A stretch of 6,010 nucleotides of DNA from Lachnospiraceae bacterium (GCA_016301965.1 JAEDOO010000112.1:1-6010); one strand, 5' to 3'. Shown: positions 1 to 5,948, counted from the first letter of the stretch. A program made the numbers and translations. The notes: a model not told the origin generated them from the sequence alone.

Positions 1-82
1 CGGAGCTTGAGCCGCCGCAGGCACTTAAGCTCAGTGCCATTGTCATTGCCATTCCTAACGCAAGAATTTTTTTCATTTTCAT
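1..82 (-). CDS. Lipoprotein, N-terminal fragment (gene runs off the left edge)
   Basis: Only the first 27 codons are in the window. They encode a classic lipoprotein signal peptide: a lysine-rich start (MKMKK), a hydrophobic stretch rich in Leu, Ala and Met, and the lipobox L-S-A-C with the lipidated cysteine at residue 22, followed by Gly-Gly and a serine run that would tether the mature domain. The reading starts at the first ATG because a GAGGAG ribosome binding site (90-95) lies 7 nt upstream; a second Met two codons later is less well spaced. The signal peptide style is common for solute-binding lipoproteins of ABC transporters in Clostridia, but the mature domain is outside the window, so the function cannot be stated. 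The product would be exported by Sec, lipidated by Lgt and anchored on the outer face of the membrane. Not visible on the opposite strand as anything meaningful. Confidence 0.85.
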   Translation of the reverse strand, partial: MKMKKILALGMAMTMALSLSACGGSSS

Positions 83-115
83 GTCTTTTCTCCTCTAAAA
101 ATCTTTCGATTATTT

Positions 116-139
116 CTTTTATACTTTACGGTATAAAAG
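116..139. repeat. Perfect 9-bp inverted repeat just after the transcription start, possible operator
   Basis: CTTTTATAC (116-124) and GTATAAAAG (131-139) are exact reverse complements around a 6-bp centre. The site falls at about +5 to +28 relative to the predicted start point of the lipoprotein promoter, a usual position for a repressor that blocks promoter escape. As RNA it would form a hairpin of nine almost all A-U pairs, which would be weak, so a DNA operator is the more likely reading. A small second hairpin, AATC-GAAA-GATT (100-111), follows before the ribosome binding site. Confidence 0.55.
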
Positions 140-142
140 TCT

Positions 143-177
143 GTGTTAAATTATACCATGTTTCGGCAGTATGTCAA
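143..177 (-). promoter_or_regulatory. Consensus sigma-A promoter of the lipoprotein gene
   Basis: Read on the minus strand, a perfect TTGACA -35 box (172-177) is separated by 16 bp from a perfect TATAAT -10 box (150-155). The base pair context TGG directly before TATAAT also gives the TGn extended -10 motif. The predicted start point is near 143, which leaves a leader of about 60 nt before the lipoprotein ATG. Such a close match to consensus predicts strong basal transcription and usually needs a repressor if expression is to be conditional; two inverted repeats overlap or flank it (listed separately). The promoter lies downstream of the protease gene and points away from it, toward the left edge. 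Confidence 0.85.
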
Positions 178-201
178 TCTCATATCGCCAAAACATGGTA
201 T
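153..201. repeat. Inverted repeat spanning the lipoprotein promoter, possible operator pair
   Basis: The arm at 153-167 (ATACCATGTTTCGGC) is the reverse complement of the arm at 187-201 (GCCAAAACATGGTAT) at 14 of 15 positions, with 19 bp between. One arm overlaps the upstream half of the -10 box; the other lies upstream of the -35 box; the -35 box sits in the spacer. The arm centres are about 34 bp apart, roughly three helical turns, which would put two bound proteins on a similar face of the DNA. Each arm contains an imperfect ACCATG-type palindrome and could bind a dimer itself. It could instead be a hairpin in a transcript reading through from the protease gene, but no U-run follows on the minus strand, so a standard terminator is unlikely. 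Confidence 0.6.
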
Positions 202-224
202 TCTTTGGGCAGTTTTCTGCATTT

Positions 225-1391
225 TTACAGTTGTTTTTTGAGAACTTCCAGGGCTTTTTCCAACTGCAGATCGCTCTGCGCATCCTGCGGAAGCTCCACT
301 TTCACATCCGGCTCGATTCCTTCCCCATGGATGCAGGTACCGCTGGGCGTATAATAGTAGGCAATGGTCATCTTGACAGCGCTTCCATCGGTAAAGGGAA
401 ACGTCTTCTGTACAATACCTTTTCCGTAAGTCGTGGTACCTACCAGAGTACCCACGCCGTAATCATGCACTGCACCGGCAAAGATCTCAGAAGCACTGGC
501 CGAATATTCATTCACCAGCACCACCATGGGGATATCGATAGGGGTTTCTCCGTCACAGGAGTATTCTGTCTTCGTACCGTCCTTTGTCTGCATATAAACC
601 ACCAGACCTTCGGGAAGGATCTGGCACAGAGTGTCCACCGCGGAATCCACCAGCCCTCCCGGATTATTTCTCAGATCTATGATCAGAGCCTTCATCTGCT
701 GCTTCTTAAGATCCTCATAGTGCTCTGCAAACTGCTGTGGTGTCAGGCCGGTAAACTGGGTGATCTGAATATAGCCGATCTGCTCTTCCAACATCTCAGA
801 ACCCACCACCGGCACCTGGATATCTTCTTTTGTCACATCCACTTCATAACTTTCACTGTCGCGTTCCAGAATCAGATGCACAGTATCGGCTTCGCCGGTT
901 TTAATTGCCGCTGCTACTCTTTCCAGCGCCGTTTCCTTACAAAGGATATCATCCACCTGTATCAGCATATCTCCGGCTTTGATACCTGCTTTATCCGCGG
1001 GCGTATCCTTATAGACCCCCACTACCAGTACCTCATTGGTCTCTTCGGATTGCTGCATAATGATGCCGATGCCCCGATAATCTCCCTGAGTGGAACTTAG
1101 GATCTCCTTATACTCATCTTTCGTATAGTAATCCGCATAGTCATCTCCGATCCCCTGGAGCAGGCCTTTCAGCATACTGTCTGTCATACTGGCCTCATCC
1201 ACATCTTCCAGATAATTTTTATCGATCAAATCCTCGATCAGCCGGATTTTCTGCTGTGTACGCTCATCTGTGGGGGCCGTGCCCGTCTGTGTAAATATCC
1301 GTACCCGTCCTGCCGCGACTGTCACCACCGCTGTCAGCGCAATGCCCAGCACCAGTCCTTTGACGAATCCTGTTTTTCTCTTTTCTCCCAT
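225..1391 (-). CDS. Membrane-anchored S41 C-terminal processing protease (CtpA/CtpB family)
   Basis: A 388-residue serine protease with a short cytoplasmic N-terminus, one membrane segment at about residues 8-28, and the catalytic part outside the membrane. After a helical segment (about 42-95) comes a PDZ domain (about 103-178, with the GIGI loop and the TPADKAGIKAGD motif), which binds substrate C-termini and gates activity. The S41 peptidase core (about 200-365) holds the DLRNNPGG motif (239-246) and a Ser-Lys-Gln set placed as in B. subtilis CtpB: Ser299 in YSASASE, Lys324 and Gln328 in YGKGIVQ, with identical 25- and 4-residue spacing. The chain stops soon after the core and lacks the C-terminal peptidoglycan-binding or other extension seen in longer relatives. 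An AAGGAG site (1397-1402) lies 5 nt before the ATG. It follows ftsX by 71 bp containing a probable attenuator. Genes of this family often follow ftsEX in Firmicutes, which suggests processing of a cell-envelope or cell-wall protein; the substrate is unknown. In sporulating species CtpB instead cleaves SpoIVFA, which cannot be excluded. Confidence 0.93.
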   Translation of the reverse strand: MGEKRKTGFVKGLVLGIALTAVVTVAAGRVRIFTQTGTAPTDERTQQKIRLIEDLIDKNYLEDVDEASMTDSMLKGLLQGIGDDYADYYTKDEYKEILSSTQGDYRGIGIIMQQSEETNEVLVVGVYKDTPADKAGIKAGDMLIQVDDILCKETALERVAAAIKTGEADTVHLILERDSESYEVDVTKEDIQVPVVGSEMLEEQIGYIQITQFTGLTPQQFAEHYEDLKKQQMKALIIDLRNNPGGLVDSAVDTLCQILPEGLVVYMQTKDGTKTEYSCDGETPIDIPMVVLVNEYSASASEIFAGAVHDYGVGTLVGTTTYGKGIVQKTFPFTDGSAVKMTIAYYYTPSGTCIHGEGIEPDVKVELPQDAQSDLQLEKALEVLKKQL

Positions 1392-1424
1392 AACTGCTCC
1401 TTGTCGTTCTGTTTATACATATGT

Positions 1425-1450
1425 AAAAGGGCAGGTGATATCACCTGCCC
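1425..1450 (-). terminator. Probable intrinsic terminator or attenuator between ftsX and the S41 protease gene
   Basis: A perfect 22-bp palindrome (1429-1450, half-site GGGCAGGTGAT) begins 12 nt after the ftsX stop codon. On the minus strand it is followed directly by TTTT (1425-1428). As RNA it can fold into a GC-rich stem of about nine pairs with a tetraloop. The U-run is short, so termination is probably partial: it would lower expression of the protease relative to ftsEX while still allowing read-through. No convincing promoter fits between this hairpin and the protease start. A DNA-binding site is the alternative, given the perfect symmetry without a spacer. Confidence 0.6.
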
Positions 1451-1462
1451 CATCGTCCTTTT

Positions 1463-2371
1463 TCAGACTTTGAGATGTTTGCGGATCGTGAAACGGCTGC
1501 CCACAAAACCGATACCGATACCGAGGAGCAGTCCCACCGGCAGCAGTACGGAGAACACCTGCTTCACATCCAGAAACTGTACAATATCGTTCAGGATATG
1601 GAAACGGGTCAGCACAAAGCTTACGGTCTTGCCATACAGCACATATACCAGTCCCAGCGGAATGGCGGATCCCACAAGACCGAGGATAATACCCTCAATG
1701 GTGAAGGGCGCGCGAACGAAGAAGTTCGTGGCACCGATCAGTTTCATGATGGCAATCTCGTTGCTTCGCACAGAAATACCAACAGAAATCGTGTTGCTGA
1801 TCAGGAAAATGGAAACTGCCAGCAAAATAATGATGATAGCTGCGGACACATAGCCAAGCAGCTTATTGAATGTACTCAGCGTCTTGGTGGCTGATTCGGA
1901 GCTGTTAACCACACGTACACCTGTCAGGCCCTGAATGTAGCTGATCAGTTCCTCCTGGTTCTCGATTTCGTCCACATAGACCTCATAGCTGGACAGCTTG
2001 GCCAGCGGGTTGTCCCCCTGAAAACTCTCCGCTGCAGCTTCAGAACCTTTGAAATACTCCTGACGGAAGGATTCCCAGGCATCCTGGGCAGAAATATAGT
2101 TGATCTGCACCACTTCGTCTCTGGCATTGATCAGCTCACCGATCTCGTTGATACGGCCCTGATCCAGATTCTCATCAAAGAACACGGTCATGGTCACGTT
2201 GGATTCTGCATTGCGGACAATATACTGAAAATTGACCACGATGGAGAAAAACAGACCGAACAGAAAGATACAGGCACTCATCGTAGCAATAGATGCTACA
2301 GAAAACATCAGATTGTTCCAGATATTTTTGAAGCCCTGTTTTACGGCATAGATAATCGTACTAATTCTCAA
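1463..2371 (-). CDS. ftsX: Cell division ABC transporter-like membrane subunit FtsX
   Basis: FtsX partners the ATPase FtsE in the membrane and passes ATP-driven motion to extracellular peptidoglycan hydrolases (PcsB, CwlO or EnvC in different bacteria); it does not transport a solute. Numbering from the chosen TTG start (302 residues), there is a short cytoplasmic tail, a membrane segment at about 22-46, a large extracellular loop (about 47-171) that is the expected hydrolase-contacting domain, and three further segments at about 172-194, 223-246 and 270-292. The cytoplasmic stretch between segments 2 and 3 carries the RSNEIAIMKLIGAT motif typical of the FtsX/MacB permease domain. The open frame reaches a GTG three codons further upstream, but the AGGAGG site (2381-2386) abuts that GTG with no spacer, whereas it stands 9 nt before the TTG; the resulting N-terminus, MRISTIIYAVKQG, also fits the family. 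The start overlaps the end of ftsE by 11 bp, implying translational coupling. Confidence 0.95.
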   Translation of the reverse strand: MRISTIIYAVKQGFKNIWNNLMFSVASIATMSACIFLFGLFFSIVVNFQYIVRNAESNVTMTVFFDENLDQGRINEIGELINARDEVVQINYISAQDAWESFRQEYFKGSEAAAESFQGDNPLAKLSSYEVYVDEIENQEELISYIQGLTGVRVVNSSESATKTLSTFNKLLGYVSAAIIIILLAVSIFLISNTISVGISVRSNEIAIMKLIGATNFFVRAPFTIEGIILGLVGSAIPLGLVYVLYGKTVSFVLTRFHILNDIVQFLDVKQVFSVLLPVGLLLGIGIGFVGSRFTIRKHLKV

Positions 2372-3047
2372 TGTAACCACCCTCCTGCTGATCGCTGATG
2401 ATCACGCCGTTTTTGAGCGTGATTACGCGCTTCTTCATCTCGTTAACGATCTCACGGTTGTGGGTAACCACCAGAACTGTGGTACCTCTCTCATTGATTT
2501 CCTCCAGAAGACGCATGATCTCAATGGAGTTGGTGGGATCCAGGTTACCTGTGGGCTCATCGGCCAGCAGAAGGTTCGGGCGGTTGACCAGGGCTCTTGC
2601 CAGGGCCACACGCTGCTGCTCACCACCGGACAGCTCATCCGGCAGAGATTTGTATTTGGCTGCCAGACCTACCAGTGTCAGAATCTCCGGCACACGCTTT
2701 TTGATCACGCGGTTGGGCATTTCAATGACACGCTGGGCAAAGGCCACATTTTCGTATACATTTCGATCCGGAAGCAGACGGAAATCCTGGAATACGCAGC
2801 CGATACCACGGCGGAATTTCGGAATCTTACGGCGTCTGAGCTTATTGACCTCAAAGCCGTTAACTTTGATGGAACCGGAAGTGGCATCCAGCTCTTTTAA
2901 CAGAAGCTTGATCAGGGTGGACTTACCGGAACCGCTGTTTCCTACGATAAAAACAAATTCTCCTTTATTAATATGTAAGGATATATTGTTAATGGCAGGC
3001 TGTCCCTTGGTATTGTAGGACTTGGTAACGCCATCTAACGTAATCAT
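2361..3047 (-). CDS. ftsE: Cell division ATP-binding protein FtsE
   Basis: A 228-residue ABC ATPase of the usual FtsE length, acting at the cytoplasmic face with FtsX to switch on peptidoglycan hydrolysis during division or elongation. All nucleotide-binding motifs are intact: Walker A GNSGSGKST (36-44), Q-loop Gln87 in CVFQDFRLLP, signature LSGGEQQR (139-146), Walker B LLLADE (159-164) with catalytic Glu164, and H-loop His196 in VVTHN. The phrase FQDFRLLPDRNVYENVAF is characteristic of FtsE rather than of LolD/MacB-type ATPases, and the neighbour ftsX confirms the assignment. The ATG has an excellent AAGGAGG site (3054-3060) with 6-nt spacing. Its last codons overlap the start of ftsX. It is the first gene of the ftsE-ftsX-protease unit, separated from the VWA gene by 125 bp. 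Confidence 0.97.
   Translation of the reverse strand: MITLDGVTKSYNTKGQPAINNISLHINKGEFVFIVGNSGSGKSTLIKLLLKELDATSGSIKVNGFEVNKLRRRKIPKFRRGIGCVFQDFRLLPDRNVYENVAFAQRVIEMPNRVIKKRVPEILTLVGLAAKYKSLPDELSGGEQQRVALARALVNRPNLLLADEPTGNLDPTNSIEIMRLLEEINERGTTVLVVTHNREIVNEMKKRVITLKNGVIISDQQEGGYIEN
2381..2386 (-). promoter_or_regulatory. ftsX ribosome binding site inside ftsE; decides a TTG start
   Basis: The minus strand reads AGGAGG, then GTGGTTACA, then TTG. A GTG immediately after the Shine-Dalgarno cannot be initiated efficiently, while the TTG lies at a normal 9-nt spacing. The site is embedded in the last codons of ftsE (Gln-Glu-Gly-Gly), so ribosomes finishing ftsE would pass directly over it. Confidence 0.75.
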
Positions 3048-3096
3048 ACTACTCCTCCTTTATATCTTTATGATCTCCCCAAAGATTTTCTAACTG

Positions 3097-3125
3097 ATTG
3101 TAAACCATTTTTCCGGAAAAGAAAA
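3097..3125 (-). promoter_or_regulatory. Weak candidate promoter for ftsEX
   Basis: The 125 bp gap (3048-3172) between the VWA gene and ftsE is AT-rich and has no clear terminator. The best -10 match is TACAAT (3097-3102, five of six), 17 bp from a poor -35, TTTTCT (3120-3125). The predicted start would leave a leader of about 40 nt. A perfect 12-bp palindrome TTTTCCGGAAAA (3109-3120) lies between the boxes and could be an operator. A short inverted repeat ATCTTT/AAAGAT (3064-3069 and 3081-3086) sits just before the ribosome binding site. Read-through from the upstream operon is an equally open possibility. Confidence 0.3.
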
Positions 3126-3172
3126 GATGTTCTGTAACATTTTTAACATTTTCATAATATTTTCACGAAAAA

Positions 3173-4948
3173 TCAGTCTTCCCACTGCTTTTCCAGGTAA
3201 CGACCTGTCACTTTATAGAAATTGTCCAGCTGGCGAATATAGGCAAAATCCTTGCCGAAGATTCTCTTTTCCGCTTCCAGATCCTTGTCTTCTCCGGCAA
3301 AAATACCAAGCACAGACACACCGTTGTTTCTTAATCCCCGGATTTCCTGAGCAGTATCCGATACCGCATACTCTCCCTGGTACGGCTGGGGATTGCGGGC
3401 ATTCGGCCGATTGGCAATAACATCGTAGGGACGGCCGTCGCTTAGGATCAAAAGGATCTTCTTATCCTCCTCCCGGTTTAACAGATCTCCGGCAACCGCC
3501 CGAATGGCCAGACCATCCCGATTATTCGAGGATGTCGTAAAATTCATGATCTGCGCATTGGCACTCTGGGGATCATCGTAATCCCGAAACTGCTGCAGTA
3601 CCGTATAATCCCAGAAAGTACAAAAGCTGTTGACCCGATGGGGAATATGCACATTGCTCAGAGCCTCCATCAGGATATAGGCCTGCATGGCTACCTGCTC
3701 CTGACGCTCCTGCTGGGAACCGCTGGCATCTATAAGGATCTCCACCACCAGATCCTGCTGCTGTTCCTTCTTTTCTTTCAGAAACAGACGGGGATCGCTG
3801 ACTCTGCCTGCCCTCCAGAGCCTGGAAGGCACCAGGACCCCACTGTCTGCCGGAACATAGGTCACTTCATTATGAAGACTGATGGCTTTTTTGAGTACCT
3901 GGGTCAGAGCCTGGATATTCTGGCGCACCATACTGAAGTGGGACTTCAGATAATTTTCGTTTTTGCGCTTCTGGCGCAGGGCATAGGCGTACTGATAATT
4001 GTGACGCACAGGATTATTCAGGATACCTTTGGTATAATACAGGCCGCAGTCCGCGTGAACCCCCCGGCAGTGGCGATAGTTTCTCTTTTTTTCTTCCAGC
4101 GGTGTCAGATATGTACGGCCAAAGTTCGTCTCGATATAGCTGTATACCTTGGCAAACTCCTCCTCTGTGACCAGAGTCACTTTCTTTTTCCCGGAAGAAG
4201 TGTTTTCCTTTTCTTCCTGTGGCTTTTCCTTGTGGGTATTCACCATCTCCCTGCTCATTTTCTCCAGAATATCCTCGAGATTTTCTTCGATGGCCTCCTC
4301 GGAAAGAAAATCCTTCCAGTCAAATTCCTGCATCTCCTCCAGGGTAACTCCCAGTACATCCTGCAGTGTGCCGTGCTTATGCAAAAATGTAGGATCCACC
4401 CAGGAATTATACAGTTCGTCAATACGGGCGATCAGCTCCTCTGTCTCCGTTATGGAAGCGATATCCAAAAGCAGCTCCAGCCGTCTTTCATTTTCCATGT
4501 TGCTTGCCCGGTACGTTCCCAGTGTATGTCTCATCCAGAGAATCTTGGCCCGTCCCACCCGGCGCATACTCATCATTTCCTCATCCTGGCGAAGGATCGC
4601 CGCGTAGGCTCTTTTTCGCAGGGAAGCTGTTCCCGGACGGTCCGCTGTGATCTTATCCCCCACCGCCGCTTCGATGCAAAGCTGGGACAAATTAAGAAGC
4701 TGCTGCTCATCGGCACCAAGAAAGATCTTTTTGATCAGGTACAGGCTCAGCTGTTCTTTTTCAAAATACTGAACAAAGGCTCCCTGCTTGACGGCGTCAT
4801 ACAGGGCGATATCCGGAGCCTTGCGGTACAGCTCCAGATCCGGACGCACCACCAGGGTATAATCGCCGCAGATGGTCCAGACCATGTTCTTTATGCGGTT
4901 TTCTATTTCCATCTGGTAGATGCTGAGAAAGCTGTCCTGATTTTCCAT
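3173..4948 (-). CDS. VWA-domain protein, CobT/NorD-like partner of the MoxR-type ATPase
   Basis: A 591-residue soluble protein with no signal peptide or membrane segment. The N-terminal part (about 1-240) is largely helical and unrecognised; a charged, low-complexity linker (about 239-256, rich in Lys and Glu) follows. A middle segment (about 260-390) contains a His/Cys cluster (His293, Cys294, His298, Cys301). The C-terminal VWA domain (about 398-585) has a full MIDAS signature, D407-x-S409-x-S411, and the CobT/NorD-type stretch NNRDGLAIR followed by KKILLILSDGRPYD (about 475-509, with Asp504). In known systems (cobaltochelatase CobN-CobS-CobT, magnesium chelatase I/D, NorQ/NorD, CbbQ/CbbO) the VWA subunit bridges the AAA+ ring and the client enzyme. 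The gene follows the ATPase gene by 27 bp with an AAGGA site (4956-4960) 7 nt before the ATG, so the two products surely work together. The client is not encoded here. Family assignment is firm; physiological role is unknown. Confidence 0.88.
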   Translation of the reverse strand: MENQDSFLSIYQMEIENRIKNMVWTICGDYTLVVRPDLELYRKAPDIALYDAVKQGAFVQYFEKEQLSLYLIKKIFLGADEQQLLNLSQLCIEAAVGDKITADRPGTASLRKRAYAAILRQDEEMMSMRRVGRAKILWMRHTLGTYRASNMENERRLELLLDIASITETEELIARIDELYNSWVDPTFLHKHGTLQDVLGVTLEEMQEFDWKDFLSEEAIEENLEDILEKMSREMVNTHKEKPQEEKENTSSGKKKVTLVTEEEFAKVYSYIETNFGRTYLTPLEEKKRNYRHCRGVHADCGLYYTKGILNNPVRHNYQYAYALRQKRKNENYLKSHFSMVRQNIQALTQVLKKAISLHNEVTYVPADSGVLVPSRLWRAGRVSDPRLFLKEKKEQQQDLVVEILIDASGSQQERQEQVAMQAYILMEALSNVHIPHRVNSFCTFWDYTVLQQFRDYDDPQSANAQIMNFTTSSNNRDGLAIRAVAGDLLNREEDKKILLILSDGRPYDVIANRPNARNPQPYQGEYAVSDTAQEIRGLRNNGVSVLGIFAGEDKDLEAEKRIFGKDFAYIRQLDNFYKVTGRYLEKQWED

Positions 4949-4975
4949 CCTGGTGTCCTTCCTTTTCGAATTTTT

Positions 4976-5908
4976 TTACACAAAAATATCTTCTCTGGTC
5001 CACTCCTCCGGAATACGCACCATCACCACATCGTTGACGATATCTTTTTCAAACCGGTCAAAACATTTGTTCACGATACCCATGCGTACGGCACGAAGGG
5101 GCGCCAGACCACAGCGGATGGTCTTTAATGCCGCGATCAGGCCTCGAAGGTCCAGAGATTTTGTGGAAATCTCACCATTCTCCGCTTTTTCCTGCAGATC
5201 AAGAAAAACACCGATAAACTGGGACAGTTTTTCCGGCACAGCATCGGGAAATACTGTCTTTAAAATTTTTTCCAGAGTCTCTTCCGTCTGCCTGGGCATA
5301 TCAATAACCATGAAACGGGACACCAGAGCCTCATTCAGTTCCCGGGTGCCCGCATAGCCGTGATTCATGGTGGCAATAAAACGGGTGGACTCTTTCAGAC
5401 AGATCCGTTCGTAACCGGGAATATCCATGTAGCGGCGGTCATCCAGCACTGCATGCATAACAGAAACGGCATCGTTTTTTGCCATATTGATCTCATCCAG
5501 AATGCCAAAGGCTCCCTGCTCGGCACACAGGCAGATGGTGCCCTTACGAAGCTCTACCTGGTTGTTTCTAAAGGTATCGGTACCGATCAGTTCCGCGCTG
5601 CCGGTCTGCACGTGAAACGATACATTGTAGGAAGGCCGGCCAAAGATCCAGGCCAGGTTCTCTGCCAGCACATTTTTACCGGTAGCTTTCGGTCCTGTCA
5701 GCAAAAGGTTCTCTCCTTCCAGAATACCGGCGATGGCCATCTCCAGTATCTCTTTTCCGTAAAAAGGCATCATCGGCTTTACGATCCGGTTTGCCGCTGC
5801 AGGATCCACCGGGTATTTTTCCCGAAATCCCAAAACTTTATCTATAAGCTCACGGCTGATCTTTTGCTCTGTGAGCATGGCCTCTACCTGTTTTGTCATC
5901 TGTGTCAT
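4976..5908 (-). CDS. MoxR/NorQ/CobS-type AAA+ ATPase
   Basis: A 310-residue cytoplasmic AAA+ ATPase of the AAA_5/MoxR group, whose members form hexameric rings that remodel or activate a client together with a VWA-domain partner. Visible motifs are Walker A GPKATGKN (72-79), Walker B GILDEIN (135-141) with Asp138 and Glu139, sensor 1 Asn182 in FIATMNHGYAG, and the arginine finger Arg198 in LVSRF. The insert between strands (VQTGSAELIGTD, 100-111) is typical of NorQ/CobS-like proteins. Unusually, the residue after the Walker A lysine is Asn79 rather than Ser/Thr, which normally helps hold magnesium. The first ATG is chosen because an AAGGAG site (5918-5923) lies 9 nt upstream; a Met at codon 4 would be spaced too far. 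It is the first gene of an operon with the VWA gene. It resembles CobS and NorQ in motifs but no cobalamin or nitric-oxide genes are nearby, so no gene symbol is given. Confidence 0.9.
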   Translation of the reverse strand: MTQMTKQVEAMLTEQKISRELIDKVLGFREKYPVDPAAANRIVKPMMPFYGKEILEMAIAGILEGENLLLTGPKATGKNVLAENLAWIFGRPSYNVSFHVQTGSAELIGTDTFRNNQVELRKGTICLCAEQGAFGILDEINMAKNDAVSVMHAVLDDRRYMDIPGYERICLKESTRFIATMNHGYAGTRELNEALVSRFMVIDMPRQTEETLEKILKTVFPDAVPEKLSQFIGVFLDLQEKAENGEISTKSLDLRGLIAALKTIRCGLAPLRAVRMGIVNKCFDRFEKDIVNDVVMVRIPEEWTREDIFV

Positions 5909-5948
5909 GGCTGTTTTCTCCTTGCCTCTGGCTTTCTATACTATTCTC

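Noticed and set aside
153..201. Intrinsic terminator for the protease gene formed by the large inverted repeat
   Set aside because: The loop is long (19 nt) and the second arm is followed by AATTTAAC rather than a U-run; overlap with a consensus promoter fits an operator better.
209..220. Small hairpin GCAG-TTTT-CTGC after the protease stop codon
   Set aside because: The stem has only four pairs and no U-run follows in the minus direction; it is too weak to call a terminator.
171..1100. A 309-codon open frame on the plus strand
   Set aside because: It is antisense to the S41 protease, His- and Phe-rich without domain pattern, and begins inside the lipoprotein promoter region. It is a shadow of the real gene.
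1412..1440. Possible promoter for the protease gene (TATAAA at 1412-1417)
   Set aside because: No acceptable -35 box exists at 16-18 bp; that position falls within the palindrome and reads TATCAC.
1475..1894. Plus-strand frames opposite ftsX and ftsE (also 1401-1853, 2398-3018, 2460-2900)
   Set aside because: All are antisense to well-conserved genes with complete motifs and show no start signals or recognisable products.
3127..3140. Short inverted repeat ATGTT/AACAT followed by T residues on the plus strand
   Set aside because: Five A-U-rich pairs cannot form a stable terminator, and no plus-strand gene ends here.
3638..5128. A 496-codon open frame on the plus strand
   Set aside because: It lies antisense to the VWA and AAA+ genes, crosses their boundary, has no recognisable domain and no good ribosome binding site. 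The minus-strand proteins have intact family motifs, so this is a codon-usage shadow.
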